Shown piece after piece: positions 13,364 to 27,000 of a DNA stretch of 64,000 nucleotides; position 1 is the stretch's first letter; each line of letters begins with the position of its first letter. Location of the stretch: positions 3,100,001 through 3,164,000 of the forward strand of contig JAIUCV010000090.1 in assembly GCA_026724425.1 (NCBI GenBank). The letters run 5' to 3'. This DNA is from Erythrophleum ivorense. Its lineage: Eukaryota; Streptophyta; Magnoliopsida; Fabales; Fabaceae. The position numbers and the translations under genes were made by a program. Below the pieces are notes generated by a model. It did not search any database. It was not told the origin of the DNA and worked only from the letters and a program-made list of their open reading frames with translations.

Positions 13364-16300
13364 TTGTGTGGAGGCATAGAGCTACGATTGGGACTCCTTA
13401 CTGCTTATGTTTCTCTCAGGATGGTAGCTTTGATGTTCCTCTCAAGGAATGAGAATCATGTCACACATGTTGCTCCTCCTAGTCCCGTGGAGAACCTAAT
13501 GCATGTTTGGCTAAGTATGGGTCCGTCTTGCTCATTACATACACTACAAGTATGTTTCTACATTGTGTGGAGGCATAGAGCTACGATTGGGACTCCTTAC
13601 TACTTATGTTTCTCTCAGGATGGTAGCTTTGATGTTCCTCTCAAGGAATGAGAATCATGTCACACATGTTGCTCCTCCTAGTCCCGTGGAGAACCTAATG
13701 CATGTTTGGCTAAGTATGGGTCCGTCTTGATCATTACATACACTACAAGTATGTTTCTACATTGTGTGGAGGCATAGAGCTACGATTGGGACTCCTTACT
13801 GCTTATGTTTCTCTCAGGATGGTAGCTTTGATGTTCCTCTCAAGGAATGAGAATCATGTCACACATGTTGCTCCTCCTAGTCCCGTGGAGAATCTAATGC
13901 ATGTTTGGCTAAGTATGGGTCCGTCTTGATCATTACATACACTACAAGTATGTTTCTATAATTGTGTGGAGGCATAGAGCTACGATTGGAACTCCTTACT
14001 ACTTATGTTTCTCTCAGGATGGTAGCTTTGATGTTCCTCTCAAGGAATGAGAATCATGTCACACAAGTTGCTCCTCCTAGTCCCGTGGAGAATCTAATGC
14101 ATGTTTGGCTAAGTATGGGTCCGTCTTGATTATTACATACACTACAAGTATGTTTCTACATTGTGTGAAGGCATAGAGCTACGATTGGGACTCCTTACTG
14201 CTTATGTTTCTCTTAGGATGGTAGCTTTGATGTTCCTCTCAAGGAATGAGAATCATGTCACACATGTTGCTCCTCATAGTCCCGTGGACAACCTAATGCA
14301 TGTTTGGCTAAGTATGGGTATGTCTTGATCATTACATACACTAGAAGTATGTTTCTACATTGTGTGGAGGCATAGAGCTACGATTGGGACTCCTTACTGC
14401 TTATGTTTCTCTTAGGATGGTAGCTTTGATGTTCCTCTCAAGGAATGAGAATCATGTCACACATGTTGCTCCTCATAGTCCCGTGGACAACCTAATGCAT
14501 GTTTGGCTAAGTATGGGTATGTCTTGATCATTACATACACTAGAAGTATGTTTCTACATTGTGTGGAGGCATAAAGCTACGATTGGGACTCCTTACTGCT
14601 TATGTTTCTCTTAGGATGGTAGCTTTGATGTTCCTCTCAAGGAATGAGAATCATGTCACACATGTTGCTCCTCATAGTCCCGTGGAGAACCTAATGCATG
14701 TTTGGCTAAGTATGGGTCCGTCTTGATCATTACATACACTACAAGTATGTTTCTACATTGTGTGGAGGCATAGAGCTACGATTGGGACTCCTTACTACTT
14801 ATGTTTCTCTCAGGATGGTAGCTTTGATGTTCCTCTCAAGGAATGAGAATCATGTCACACATGTTGCTCCTCATAGTCCCGTGGAGAACCTAATGCATGT
14901 TTGGCTAAGTATGGGTCCGTCTTGATTATTACATACACTACAAGTATGTTTCTACATTGTGTGGAGGGATAGAGCTACGATTGGGACTCCTTACTGCTTA
15001 TGTTTCTCTCAGGATGGTAGCTTTGATGTTCCTCTCAAGGAATGAGAATCATGTCACACAAGTTGCTCCTCCTAGTCCCGTGGAGAATCTAATGCATGTT
15101 TGGCTAAGTATGGGTCCGTCTTGATCATTACATACACTACAAGTATGTTTCTATAATTGTGTGGAGGCATAGAGCTACGATTGGGACTCCTTACTACTAA
15201 TGTTTCTCTCAGGATGGTAGCTTTGATGTTCCTCTCAAGGAATGAGAATCATGTCACACATGTTGCTCCTCATAGTCCCGTGGAGAACCTAATGCATGTT
15301 TGGCTAAGTATGGGTCCGTCTTGATCATTACATACACTACAAGTATGTTTCTACATTGTGTGGAGGCATAGAGCTACGATTGGGACTCCTTACTGCTTAT
15401 GTTTCTCTCAGGATGGTAGCTTTGATGTTCCTCTCAAGGAATGACAATCATGTCACACATGTTGCTCCTCCTAGTCCCGTGGAGAATCTAATGCATGTTT
15501 GGCTAAGTATGGGTCCGTCTTGATCATTACATACACTACAAGTATGTTTCTACATTGTGTGGAGGCATAGAGCTACGATTGGGACTCCTTACTACTTATG
15601 TTTCTCTCAGGATGGTAGCTTTGATGTTCCTCTCAAGGAATGAGAATCATGCCACACATGTTGCTCCTCCTAGTCCCGTGGAGAACCTAATGCATGTTTG
15701 GCTAAGTATGGGTCTGTCTTGATCATTACATACACTACAAGTATGTTTCTACATTGTGTGGAGGCATAGAGATACGATTGGGACTCCTTACTACTTATGT
15801 TTCTCTCAGGATGGTAGCTTTGATGTTCCTCTCAAGGAATGAGAATCATGTCACACATGTTGCTCCTCCTAGTCCCGTGGAGAACCTAATGCATGTTTGG
15901 CTAAGTATGGGTCCGTCTTGCTCATTACATACACTACAAGTATGTTTCTACATTGTGTGGAGGCATAGAGCTACGATTGGGACTCCTTACTACTTATGTT
16001 TCTCTCAGGATGGTAGCTTTGATGTTCCTCTCAAGGAATGAGAATCATGTCACACATGTTGCTCCTCCTAGTCCCGTGGAGAACCTAATGCATGTTTGGC
16101 TAAGTATGGGTCCGTCTTGATCATTACATACACTACAAGTATGTTTCTACATTGTGTGGAGGCATAGAGCTACGATTGGGACTCCTTACTGCTTATGTTT
16201 CTCTCAGGATGGTAGCTTTGATGTTCCTCTCAAGGAATGACAATCATGTCACACATGTTGCTCCTCCTAGTCCCGTGGAGAATCTAATGCATGTTTGGCT

Positions 16301-16960
16301 AAGTATGGGTCCGTCTTGATCATTACATACACTACAAGTATGTTTCTACATTGTGTGGAGGCAAAGAGCTACGATTGGGACTCCTTACTGCTTATGTTTC
16401 TCTCAGGATGGTAGCTTTGATGTTCCTCTCAAGGAATGAGAATCATGTCACACATGTTGCTCCTCCTAGTCCCGTGGAGAACCTAATGCATGTTTGGCTA
16501 AGTATGGGTCCGTCTTGCTCATTACATACACTACAAGTATGTTTCTACATTGTGTGGAGGCATAGAGCTACGATTGGGACTCCTTACTACTTATGTTTCT
16601 CTCAGGATGGTAGCTTTGATGTTCCTCTCAAGGAATGAGAATCATGTCACACATGTTGCTCCTCCTAGTCCCGTGGAGAACCTAATGCATGTTTGGCTAA
16701 GTATGGGTCCGTCTTGATCATTACATACACTACAAGTATGTTTCTACATTGTGTGGAGGCATAGAGCTACGATTGGGACTCCTTACTGCTTATGTTTCTC
16801 TCAGGATGGTAGCTTTGATGTTCCTCTCAAGGAATGAGAATCATGTCACACATGTTGCTCCTCCTAGTCCCGTGGAGAATCTAATGCATGTTTGGCTAAG
16901 TATGGGTCCGTCTTGATCATTACATACACTACAAGTATGTTTCTATAATTGTGTGGAGGC
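13364..16960 (+). repeat. Irregular HOR segment with 12- and 3-monomer spacings
   Basis: The CTTGCTCATTAC landmark unit occurs at 13364, 15754 (2390 bp, 12 monomers) and 16351 (597 bp, 3 monomers). The last spacing is a local three-monomer duplication. The segment contains private changes: GAGATACGATTG near 15769 and GGCAAAGAGC near 16360. It ends the zone in which CTTGCTCATTAC monomers occur in every unit. The next such monomer is near 34.8 kb. Confidence 0.65.
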
Positions 16961-19900
16961 ATAGAGCTACGATTGGAACTCCTTACTACTTATGTTTCTC
17001 TCAGGATGGTAGCTTTGATGTTCCTCTCAAGGAATGAGAATCATGTCACACAAGTTGCTCCTCCTAGTCCCGTGGAGAATCTAATGCATGTTTGGCTAAG
17101 TATGGGTCCGTCTTGATTATTACATACACTACAAGTATGTTTCTACATTGTGTGGAGGCATAGAGCTACGATTGGGACTCCTTACTGCTTATGTTTCTCT
17201 CAGGATGGTAGCTTTGATGTTCCTCTCAAGGAATGAGAATCATGTCACACATGTTGCTCCTCCTAGTCCCGTGGAGAATCTAATGCATGTTTGGCTAAGT
17301 ATGGGTCCGTCTTGATTATTACATACACTAGAAGTATGTTTCTACATTGTGTGGAGGCATAGAGCTACGATTGTGACTCCTTACTGCTTATGTTTCTCTC
17401 AGGATGGTAGCTTTGATGTTCCTCTCAAGGAATGAGAATCATGTCACACATGTTGCTCCTCATAGTCCCGTGGAGAACCTAATGCATGTTTGGCTAAGTA
17501 TGGGTCCGTCTTGATCATTACATACACTACAAGTATGTTTCTACATTGTGTGAAGGCATAGAGCTACGATTGGGACTCCTTACTGCTTATGTTTCTCTTA
17601 GGATGGTAGCTTTGATGTTCCTCTCAAGGAATGAGAATCATGTCACACATGTTGCTCCTCATAGTCCCGTGGACAACCTAATGCATGTTTGGCTAAGTAT
17701 GGGTATGTCTTGATCATTACATACACTAGAAGTATGTTTCTACATTGTGTGGAGGCATAGAGCTACGATTGGGACTCCTTACTGCTTATGTTTCTCTTAG
17801 GATGGTAGCTTTGATGTTCCTCTCAAGGAATGAGAATCATGTCACACATGTTGCTCCTCATAGTCCCGTGGACAACCTAATGCATGTTTGGCTAAGTATG
17901 GGTATGTCTTGATCATTACATACACTAGAAGTATGTTTCTACATTGTGTGGAGGCATAAAGCTACGATTGGGACTCCTTACTGCTTATGTTTCTCTTAGG
18001 ATGGTAGCTTTGATGTTCCTCTCAAGGAATGAGAATCATGTCACACATGTTGCTCCTCATAGTCCCGTGGAGAACCTAATGCATGTTTGGCTAAGTATGG
18101 GTCCGTCTTGATCATTACATACACTACAAGTATGTTTCTACATTGTGTGGAGGCATAGAGCTACGATTGGGACTCCTTACTACTTATGTTTCTCTCAGGA
18201 TGGTAGCTTTGATGTTCCTCTCAAGGAATGAGAATCATGTCACACATGTTGCTCCTCATAGTCCCGTGGAGAACCTAATGCATGTTTGGCTAAGTATGGG
18301 TCCGTCTTGATTATTACATACACTACAAGTATGTTTCTACATTGTGTGGAGGGATAGAGCTACGATTGGGACTCCTTACTGCTTATGTTTCTCTCAGGAT
18401 GGTAGCTTTGATGTTCCTCTCAAGGAATGAGAATCATGTCACACAAGTTGCTCCTCCTAGTCCCGTGGAGAATCTAATGCATGTTTGGCTAAGTATGGGT
18501 CCGTCTTGATCATTACATACACTACAAGTATGTTTCTATAATTGTGTGGAGGCATAGAGCTACGATTGAGACTCCTTACTACTAATGTTTCTCTCAGGAT
18601 GGTAGCTTTGATGTTCCTCTCAAGGAATGAGAATCATGTCACACATGTTGCTCCTCATAGTCCCGTGGAGAACCTAATGCATGTTTGGCTAAGTATGGGT
18701 CCGTCTTGATCATTACATACACTACAAGTATGTTTCTACATTGTGTGGAGGCATAGAGCTACGATTGGGACTCCTTACTGCTTATGTTTCTCTCAGGATG
18801 GTAGCTTTGATGTTCCTCTCAAGGAATGACAATCATGTCACACATGTTGCTCCTCCTAGTCCCGTGGAGAATCTAATGCATGTTTGGCTAAGTATGGGTC
18901 CGTCTTGATCATTACATACACTACAAGTATGTTTCTACATTGTGTGGAGGCATAGAGCTACGATTGGGACTCCTTACTGCTTATGTTTCTCTCAGGATGG
19001 TAGCTTTGATGTTCCTCTCAAGGAATGAGAATCATGTCACACATGTTGCTCCTCCTAGTCCCGTGGAGAATCTAATGCATGTTTGGCTAAGTATGGGTCC
19101 GTCTTGATCATTACATACACTACAATTATGTTTCTACATTGTGTGGAGGCATAGAGCTACGATTGGAACTCCTTACTACTTATGTTTCTCTCAGGATGGT
19201 AGCTTTGATGTTCCTCTCAAGGAATGAGAATCATGTCACACAAGTTGCTCCTCCTAGTCCCGTGGAGAATCTAATGCATGTTTGGCTAAGTATGGGTCCG
19301 TCTTGATCATTACATACACTACAAGTATGTTTCTACATTGTGTGGAGGCATAGAGCTACGATTGGGACTCCTTACTACTTATGTTTCTCTCAGGATGGTA
19401 GCTTTGATGTTCCTCTCAAGGAATGATAATCATGTCATACATGTTGCTCCTCATAGTCCCGTGGAGAACCTAATGCATGTTTGGCTAAGTATGGGTCCGT
19501 CTTGATCATTACATAGACTACAAGTATGTTTCTACATTGTGTGGGGGGCATAGAGCTACGATTGGGACTCCTTACTACTTATGTTTCTCTCAGGATGGTG
19601 CTTTGATGTTCCTCTCAAGGAATGAGAATCATGTCACACATGTTGCTCCTCATAGTCTCGTGGAGAACCTAATCCATGTTTGGCTAAGTATGGGTCCGTC
19701 TTGATCATTACATACACTACAAGTATGTTTCTACATTGTGTGGAGGCATAGAGCTACGATTGGGACTCCTTACTGCTTATGTTTCTCTTAGGATGGTAGC
19801 TTTGATGTTCCTCTCAAGGAATGAGAATCATGTCACACATGTTGCTCCTCATAGTCCCGTGGAGAACCTAATGCATGTTTTGCTAAGTATGGGTCCGTCT

Positions 19901-22900
19901 TGATCATTACATACACTACAAGTATGTTTCTACATTGTGTGGAGGCATAGAGCTACGATTGGGACTCCTTACTACTTATGTTTCTCTCAGGATGGTAGCT
20001 TTGATGTTCCTCTCAAGGAATGAGAATCATGTCACACATGTTGCTCCTCATAGTCCCGTGGAGAACCTAATGCATGTTTGGCTAAGTATGGGTCCGTCTT
20101 GATTATTACATACACTACAAGTATGTTTTTACATTGTGTGGAGGCATAGAGCTACGATTGGGACTCCTTACTGCTTATGTTTCTCTCAGTATGGTAGCTT
20201 CGATGTTCCTCTCAAGGAATGAGAATCATGTCACACATGTTGCTCCTCATAGTCCCGTGGAGAACCTAATACATGTTTGGCTAAGTATGGGTCCGTCTTG
20301 ATCATTACATACACTACCAGTATGTTTCTACATTGTGTGGAGGCATAAAGCTACGATTGGGACTCCTTACTACTTATGTTTCTCTCAGGATGGTAGCTTT
20401 GATGTTCCTCTCAAGGAATAAGAATCATGTCACACATGTTGCTCCTCCTAGTCCCGTGGAGAATCTAATGCATGTTTGGCTAAGTATGGGTCCGTCTTGA
20501 TCATTACATACACTACAAGTATGTTTCTACATTGTGTGGAGGCATAGAGCTACGATTGGAACTCCTTACTACTTATGTTTCTCTCAGGATGGTAGCTTTG
20601 ATGTTCCTCTCAAGGAATGAGAATCATGTCACACAAGTTGCTCCTCCTAGTCCCGTGGAGAATCTAATGCATGTTTGGCTAAGTATGGGTCCGTCTTGAT
20701 TATTACATACACTACAAGTATGTTTCTACATTGTGTGGAGGCATAGAGCTACGATTGGGACTCCTTACTGCTTATGTTTCTCTCAGGATGGTAGCTTTGA
20801 TGTTCCTCTCAAGGAATGAGAATCATGTCACACATGTTGCTCCTCCTAGTCCCGTGGAGAATCTAATGCATGTTTGGCTAAGTATGGGTCCGTCTTGATC
20901 ATTACATACACTAGAAGTATGTTTCTACATTGTGTGGAGGCATAGAGCTACGATTGTGACTCCTTACTGCTTATGTTTCTCTCAGGATGGTAGCTTTGAT
21001 GTTCCTCTCAAGGAATGAGAATCATGTCACACATGTTGCTCCTCATAGTCCCGTGGAGAACCTAATGCATGTTTGGCTAAGTATGGGTCCGTTTTGATCA
21101 TTACATACACTACAAGTATGTTTCTACATTGTGTGAAGGCATAGAGCTACGATTGGGACTCCTTACTGCTTATGTTTCTCTTAGGATGGTAGCTTTGATG
21201 TTCCTCTCAAGGAATGAGAATCATGTCACACATGTTGCTCCTCATAGTCCCGTGGACAACCTAATGCATGTTTGGCTAAGTATGGGTATGTCTTGATCAT
21301 TACATACACTAGAAGTATGTTTCTACATTGTGTGGAGGCATAGAGCTACGATTGGGACTCCTTACTGCTTATGTTTCTCTTAGGATGGTAGCTTTGATGT
21401 TCCTCTCAAGGAATGAGAATCATGTCACACATGTTGCTCCTCATAGTCCCGTGGACAACCTAATGCATGTTTGGCTAAGTATGGGTATGTCTTGATCATT
21501 ACATACACTAGAAGTATGTTTCTACATTGTGTGGAGGCATAAAGCTACGATTGGGACTCCTTACTGCTTATGTTTCTCTTAGGATGGTAGCTTTGATGTT
21601 CCTCTCAAGGAATGAGAATCATGTCACACATGTTGCTCCTCATAGTCCCGTGGAGAACCTAATGCATGTTTGGCTAAGTATGGGTCCGTCTTGATCATTA
21701 CATACACTACAAGTATGTTTCTACATTGTGTGGAGGCATAGAGCTACGATTGGGACTCCTTACTACTTATGTTTCTCTCAGGATGGTAGCTTTGATGTTC
21801 CTCTCAAGGAATGAGAATCATGTCACACATGTTGCTCCTCATAGTCCCGTGGAGAACCTAATGCATGTTTGGCTAAGTATGGGTCCGTCTTGATTATTAC
21901 ATACACTACAAGTATGTTTCTACATTGTGTGGAGGGATAGAGCTACGATTGGGACTCCTTACTGCTTATGTTTCTCTCAGGATGGTAGCTTTGATGTTCC
22001 TCTCAAGGAATGAGAATCATGTCACACAAGTTGCTCCTCCTAGTCCCGTGGAGAATCTAATGCATGTTTGGCTAAGTATGGGTCCGTCTTGATCATTACA
22101 TACACTACAAGTATGTTTCTATAATTGTGTGGAGGCATAGAGCTACGATTGAGACTCCTTACTACTAATGTTTCTCTCAGGATGGTAGCTTTGATGTTCC
22201 TCTCAAGGAATGAGAATCATGTCACACATGTTGCTCCTCATAGTCCCGTGGAGAACCTAATGCATGTTTGGCTAAGTATGGGTCCGTCTTGATCATTACA
22301 TACACTACAAGTATGTTTCTACATTGTGTGGAGGCATAGAGCTACGATTGGGACTCCTTACTGCTTATGTTTCTCTCAGGATGGTAGCTTTGATGTTCCT
22401 CTCAAGGAATGACAATCATGTCACACATGTTGCTCCTCCTAGTCCCGTGGAGAATCTAATGCATGTTTGGCTAAGTATGGGTCCGTCTTGATCATTACAT
22501 ACACTACAAGTATGTTTCTACATTGTGTGGAGGCATAGAGCTACGATTGGGACTCCTTACTGCTTATGTTTCTCTCAGGATGGTAGCTTTGATGTTCCTC
22601 TCAAGGAATGAGAATCATGTCACACATGTTGCTCCTCCTAGTCCCGTGGAGAATCTAATGCATGTTTGGCTAAGTATGGGTCCGTCTTGATCATTACATA
22701 CACTACAATTATGTTTCTACATTGTGTGGAGGCATAGAGCTACGATTGGAACTCCTTACTACTTATGTTTCTCTCAGGATGGTAGCTTTGATGTTCCTCT
22801 CAAGGAATGAGAATCATGTCACACAAGTTGCTCCTCCTAGTCCCGTGGAGAATCTAATGCATGTTTGGCTAAGTATGGGTCCGTCTTGATCATTACATAC

Positions 22901-24003
22901 ACTACAAGTATGTTTCTACATTGTGTGGAGGCATAGAGCTACGATTGGGACTCCTTACTACTTATGTTTCTCTCAGGATGGTAGCTTTGATGTTCCTCTC
23001 AAGGAATGATAATCATGTCATACATGTTGCTCCTCATAGTCCCGTGGAGAACCTAATGCATGTTTGGCTAAGTATGGGTCCGTCTTGATCATTACATAGA
23101 CTACAAGTATGTTTCTACATTGTGTGGGGGGCATAGAGCTACGATTGGGACTCCTTACTACTTATGTTTCTCTCAGGATGGTGCTTTGATGTTCCTCTCA
23201 AGGAATGAGAATCATGTCACACATGTTGCTCCTCATAGTCTCGTGGAGAACCTAATGCATGTTTGGCTAAGTATGGGTCCGTCTTGATCATTACATACAC
23301 TACAAGTATGTTTCTACATTGTGTGGAGGCATAGAGCTACGATTGGGACTCCTTACTGCTTATGTTTCTCTTAGGATGGTAGCTTTGATGTTCCTCTCAA
23401 GGAATGAGAATCATGTCACACATGTTGCTCCTCATAGTCCCGTGGAGAACCTAATGCATGTTTTGCTAAGTATGGGTCCGTCTTGATCATTACATACACT
23501 ACAAGTATGTTTCTACATTGTGTGGAGGCATAGAGCTACGATTGGGACTCCTTACTACTTATGTTTCTCTCAGGATGGTAGCTTTGATGTTCCTCTCAAG
23601 GAATGAGAATCATGTCACACATGTTGCTCCTCATAGTCCCGTGGAGAACCTAATGCATGTTTGGCTAAGTATGGGTCCGTCTTGATTATTACATACACTA
23701 CAAGTATGTTTTTACATTGTGTGGAGGCATAGAGCTACGATTGGGACTCCTTACTGCTTATGTTTCTCTCAGTATGGTAGCTTCGATGTTCCTCTCAAGG
23801 AATGAGAATCATGTCACACATGTTGCTCCTCATAGTCCCGTGGAGAACCTAATACATGTTTGGCTAAGTATGGGTCCGTCTTGATCATTACATACACTAC
23901 CAGTATGTTTCTACATTGTGTGGAGGCATAAAGCTACGATTGGGACTCCTTACTACTTATGTTTCTCTCAGGATGGTAGCTTTGATGTTCCTCTCAAGGA
24001 ATA
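16960..24003 (+). repeat. 18-monomer HOR (3583 bp), two copies
   Basis: Rare variants recur at a spacing of 3583 bp, or 18 monomers: GATTGTGACTCC at 17369 and 20952, GATTGAGACTCC near 18565 and 22148, ACAATTATG near 19123 and 22706, GGATGGTGC at 19593 and 23176, and ACTACCAGTATG near 20315 and 23898. The unit combines the GGTATGTCTTG/GTGGACAACC subtype of the left zone with the GTTTTTACATTG/AGCTTCGATG and GGAATAAG subtypes of the middle zone. The outer limits are approximate. They are placed where aligned copies stop sharing variants. Confidence 0.8.
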
Positions 24004-27000
24004 AGAATCATGTCACACATGTTGCTCCTCATAGTCCCGTGGAGAACCTAATGCTGTTTGGCTAAGTATGGGTCTGTCTTGATCATTACATACACTACAA
24101 GTATGTTTCTACATTGTGTGGAGGCATAGAGCTACGATTGGGACTCCTTACTACTTATGTTTCTCTCAGGATGGTAGCTTTGATGTGCCTCTGAAGGAAT
24201 GAGAATCATGTCACACATTTTGCTCCTGCTAGTCCCGTGGAGAACCTAATGCATGTTTGGCTAAGTATGGGTCCGTCTTGATCATTACATAGACTACAAG
24301 TATGTTTCTACATTGTGTGGAGGCATAGAGCTACGATTGGGACTCCTTACTGCTTATGTTTCTCTCAGGATGGTAGCTTTGATGTTCCACTCAAGGAATG
24401 AGAATCATGTCACACAAGTTGCTCCTCCTAGTCCCGTGGAGAATCTAATGCATGTTTGGCTAAGTATGGGTCCGTCTTGATCATTACATACACTACAAGT
24501 ATGTTTCTATAATTGTGTGGAGGCATAGAGCTACGATTGGGACTCCTTACTACTAATGTTTCTCTCAGGATGGTAGCTTTGATGTTCCTCTCAAGGAATG
24601 AGAATCATGTCACACATGTTGCTCCTCATAGTCCCGTGGAGAACCTAATGCATGTTTGGCTAAGTATGGGTCCGTCTTGATCATTACATACACTACAAGT
24701 ATGTTTCTACATTATGTGGAGGCATAGAGCTACGATTGGGACTCCTTACTGCTTATGTTTCTCTCAGGATGGTAGCTTTGATGTTCCTCTCAAGGAATGA
24801 CAATCATGTCACACATGTTGCTCCTCCTAGTCCCGTGGAGAATCTAATGCATGTTTGGCTAAGTATGGGTCCGTCTTGATCATTACATACACTACAAGTA
24901 TGTTTCTACATTGTGTGGAGGGATAGAGCTACGATTGGGACTCCTTACTGCTTATGTTTCTCTCAGGATGGTAGCTTTGATGTTCCTCTCAAGGAATGAG
25001 AATCATGTCACACAAGTTGCTCCTCCTAGTCCCGTGGAGAATCTAATGCATGTTTGGCTAAGTATGGGTCCGTCTTGATCATTACATACACTACAAGTAT
25101 GTTTCTATAATTGTGTGGAGGCATAGAGCTACGATTGGGACTCCTTACTACTAATGTTTCTCTCAGGATGGTAGCTTTGATGTTCCTCTCAAGGAATGAG
25201 AATCATGTCACACATGTTGCTCCTCATAGTCCCGTGGAGAACCTAATGCATGTTTGGCTAAGTATGGGTCCGTCTTGATCATTACATACACTACAAGTAT
25301 GTTTCTACATTGTGTGGAGGCATAGAGCTACGATTGGGACTCCTTACTGCTTATGTTTCTCTCAGGATGGTAGCTTTGATGTTCCTCTCAAGGAATGACA
25401 ATCATGTCACACATGTTGCTCCTCCTAGTCCCGTGGAGAATCTAATGCATGTTTGGCTAAGTATGGGTCCGTCTTGATCATTACATACACTACAAGTATG
25501 TTTCTACATTATGTGGAGGCATAGAGCTACGATTGGGACTCCTTACTGCTTATGTTTCTCTCAGGATGGTAGCTTTGATGTTCCTCTCAAGGAATGAGAA
25601 TCATGTCACACATGTTGCTCCTCCTAGTCCCGTGGAGAATCTAATGCATGTTTGGCTAAGTATGGGTCCGTCTTGATCATTACATACACTACAATTATGT
25701 TTCTACATTGTGTGGAGGCATAGAGCTACGATTGGAACTCCTTACTACTTATGTTTCTCTCAGGATGGTAGCTTTGAGTTTCCTCTCAAGGAATGAGAAT
25801 CATGTCACACAAGTTGCTCCTCCTAGTCCCGTGGAGAATCTAATGCATGTTTGGCTAAGTATGGGTCCGTCTTGATCATTACATACACTACAAGTATGTT
25901 TCTACATTGTGTGGAGGCATAGAGCTACGATTGGGACTCCTTACTACTTATGTTTCTCTCAGGATGGTAGCTTTGATGTTCCTCTCAAGGAATGATAATC
26001 ATGTCATACATGTTGCTCCTCATAGTCCCGTGGAGAACCTAATGCATGTTTGGCTAAGTATGGGTCCGTCTTGATCATTACATAGACTACAAGTATGTTT
26101 CTACATTGTGTGGGGGCATAGAGCTACGATTGGGACTCCTTACTACTTATGTTTCTCTCAGGATGGTGCTTTGATGTTCCTCTCAAGGAATGAGAATCAT
26201 GTCACACATGTTGCTCCTCATAGTCTCGTGGAGAACCTAATGCATGTTTGGCTAAGTATGGGTCCGTCTTGATCATTACATACACTACAAGTATGTTTCT
26301 ACATTGTGTGGAGGCATAGAGCTACGATTGGGACTCCTTACTGCTTATGTTTCTCTTAGGATGGTAGCTTTGATGTTCCTCTCAAGGAATGAGAATCATG
26401 TCACACATGTTGCTCCTCATAGTCCCGTGGAGAACCTAATGCATGTTTTGCTAAGTATGGGTCCGTCTTGATCATTACATACACTACAAGTATGTTTCTA
26501 CATTGTGTGGAGGCAGAGAGCTACGATTGGGACTCCTTACTACTTATGTTTCTCTCAGGATGGTAGCTTTGATGTTCCTCTCAAGGAATGAGAATCATGT
26601 CACACATGTTGCTCCTCATAGTCCCGTGGAGAACCTAATGCATGTTTGGCTAAGTATGGGTCCGTCTTGATTATTACATACACTACAAGTATGTTTTTAC
26701 ATTGTGTGGAGGCATAGAGCTACGATTGGGACTCCTTACTGCTTATGTTTCTCTCAGTATGGTAGCTTCGATGTTCCTCTCAAGGAATGAGAATCATGTC
26801 ACACATGTTGCTCCTCATAGTCCCGTGGAGAACCTAATGCATGTTTGGCTAAGTATGGGTCCGTCTTGATCATTACATACACTACAAGTATGTTTCTACA
26901 TTGTGTGGAGGCATAGAGCTACGATTGGGACTCCTTACTACTTATGTTTCTCTCAGGATGGTAGCTTTGATGTTCCTCTCAAGGAATGAGAATCATGTCA

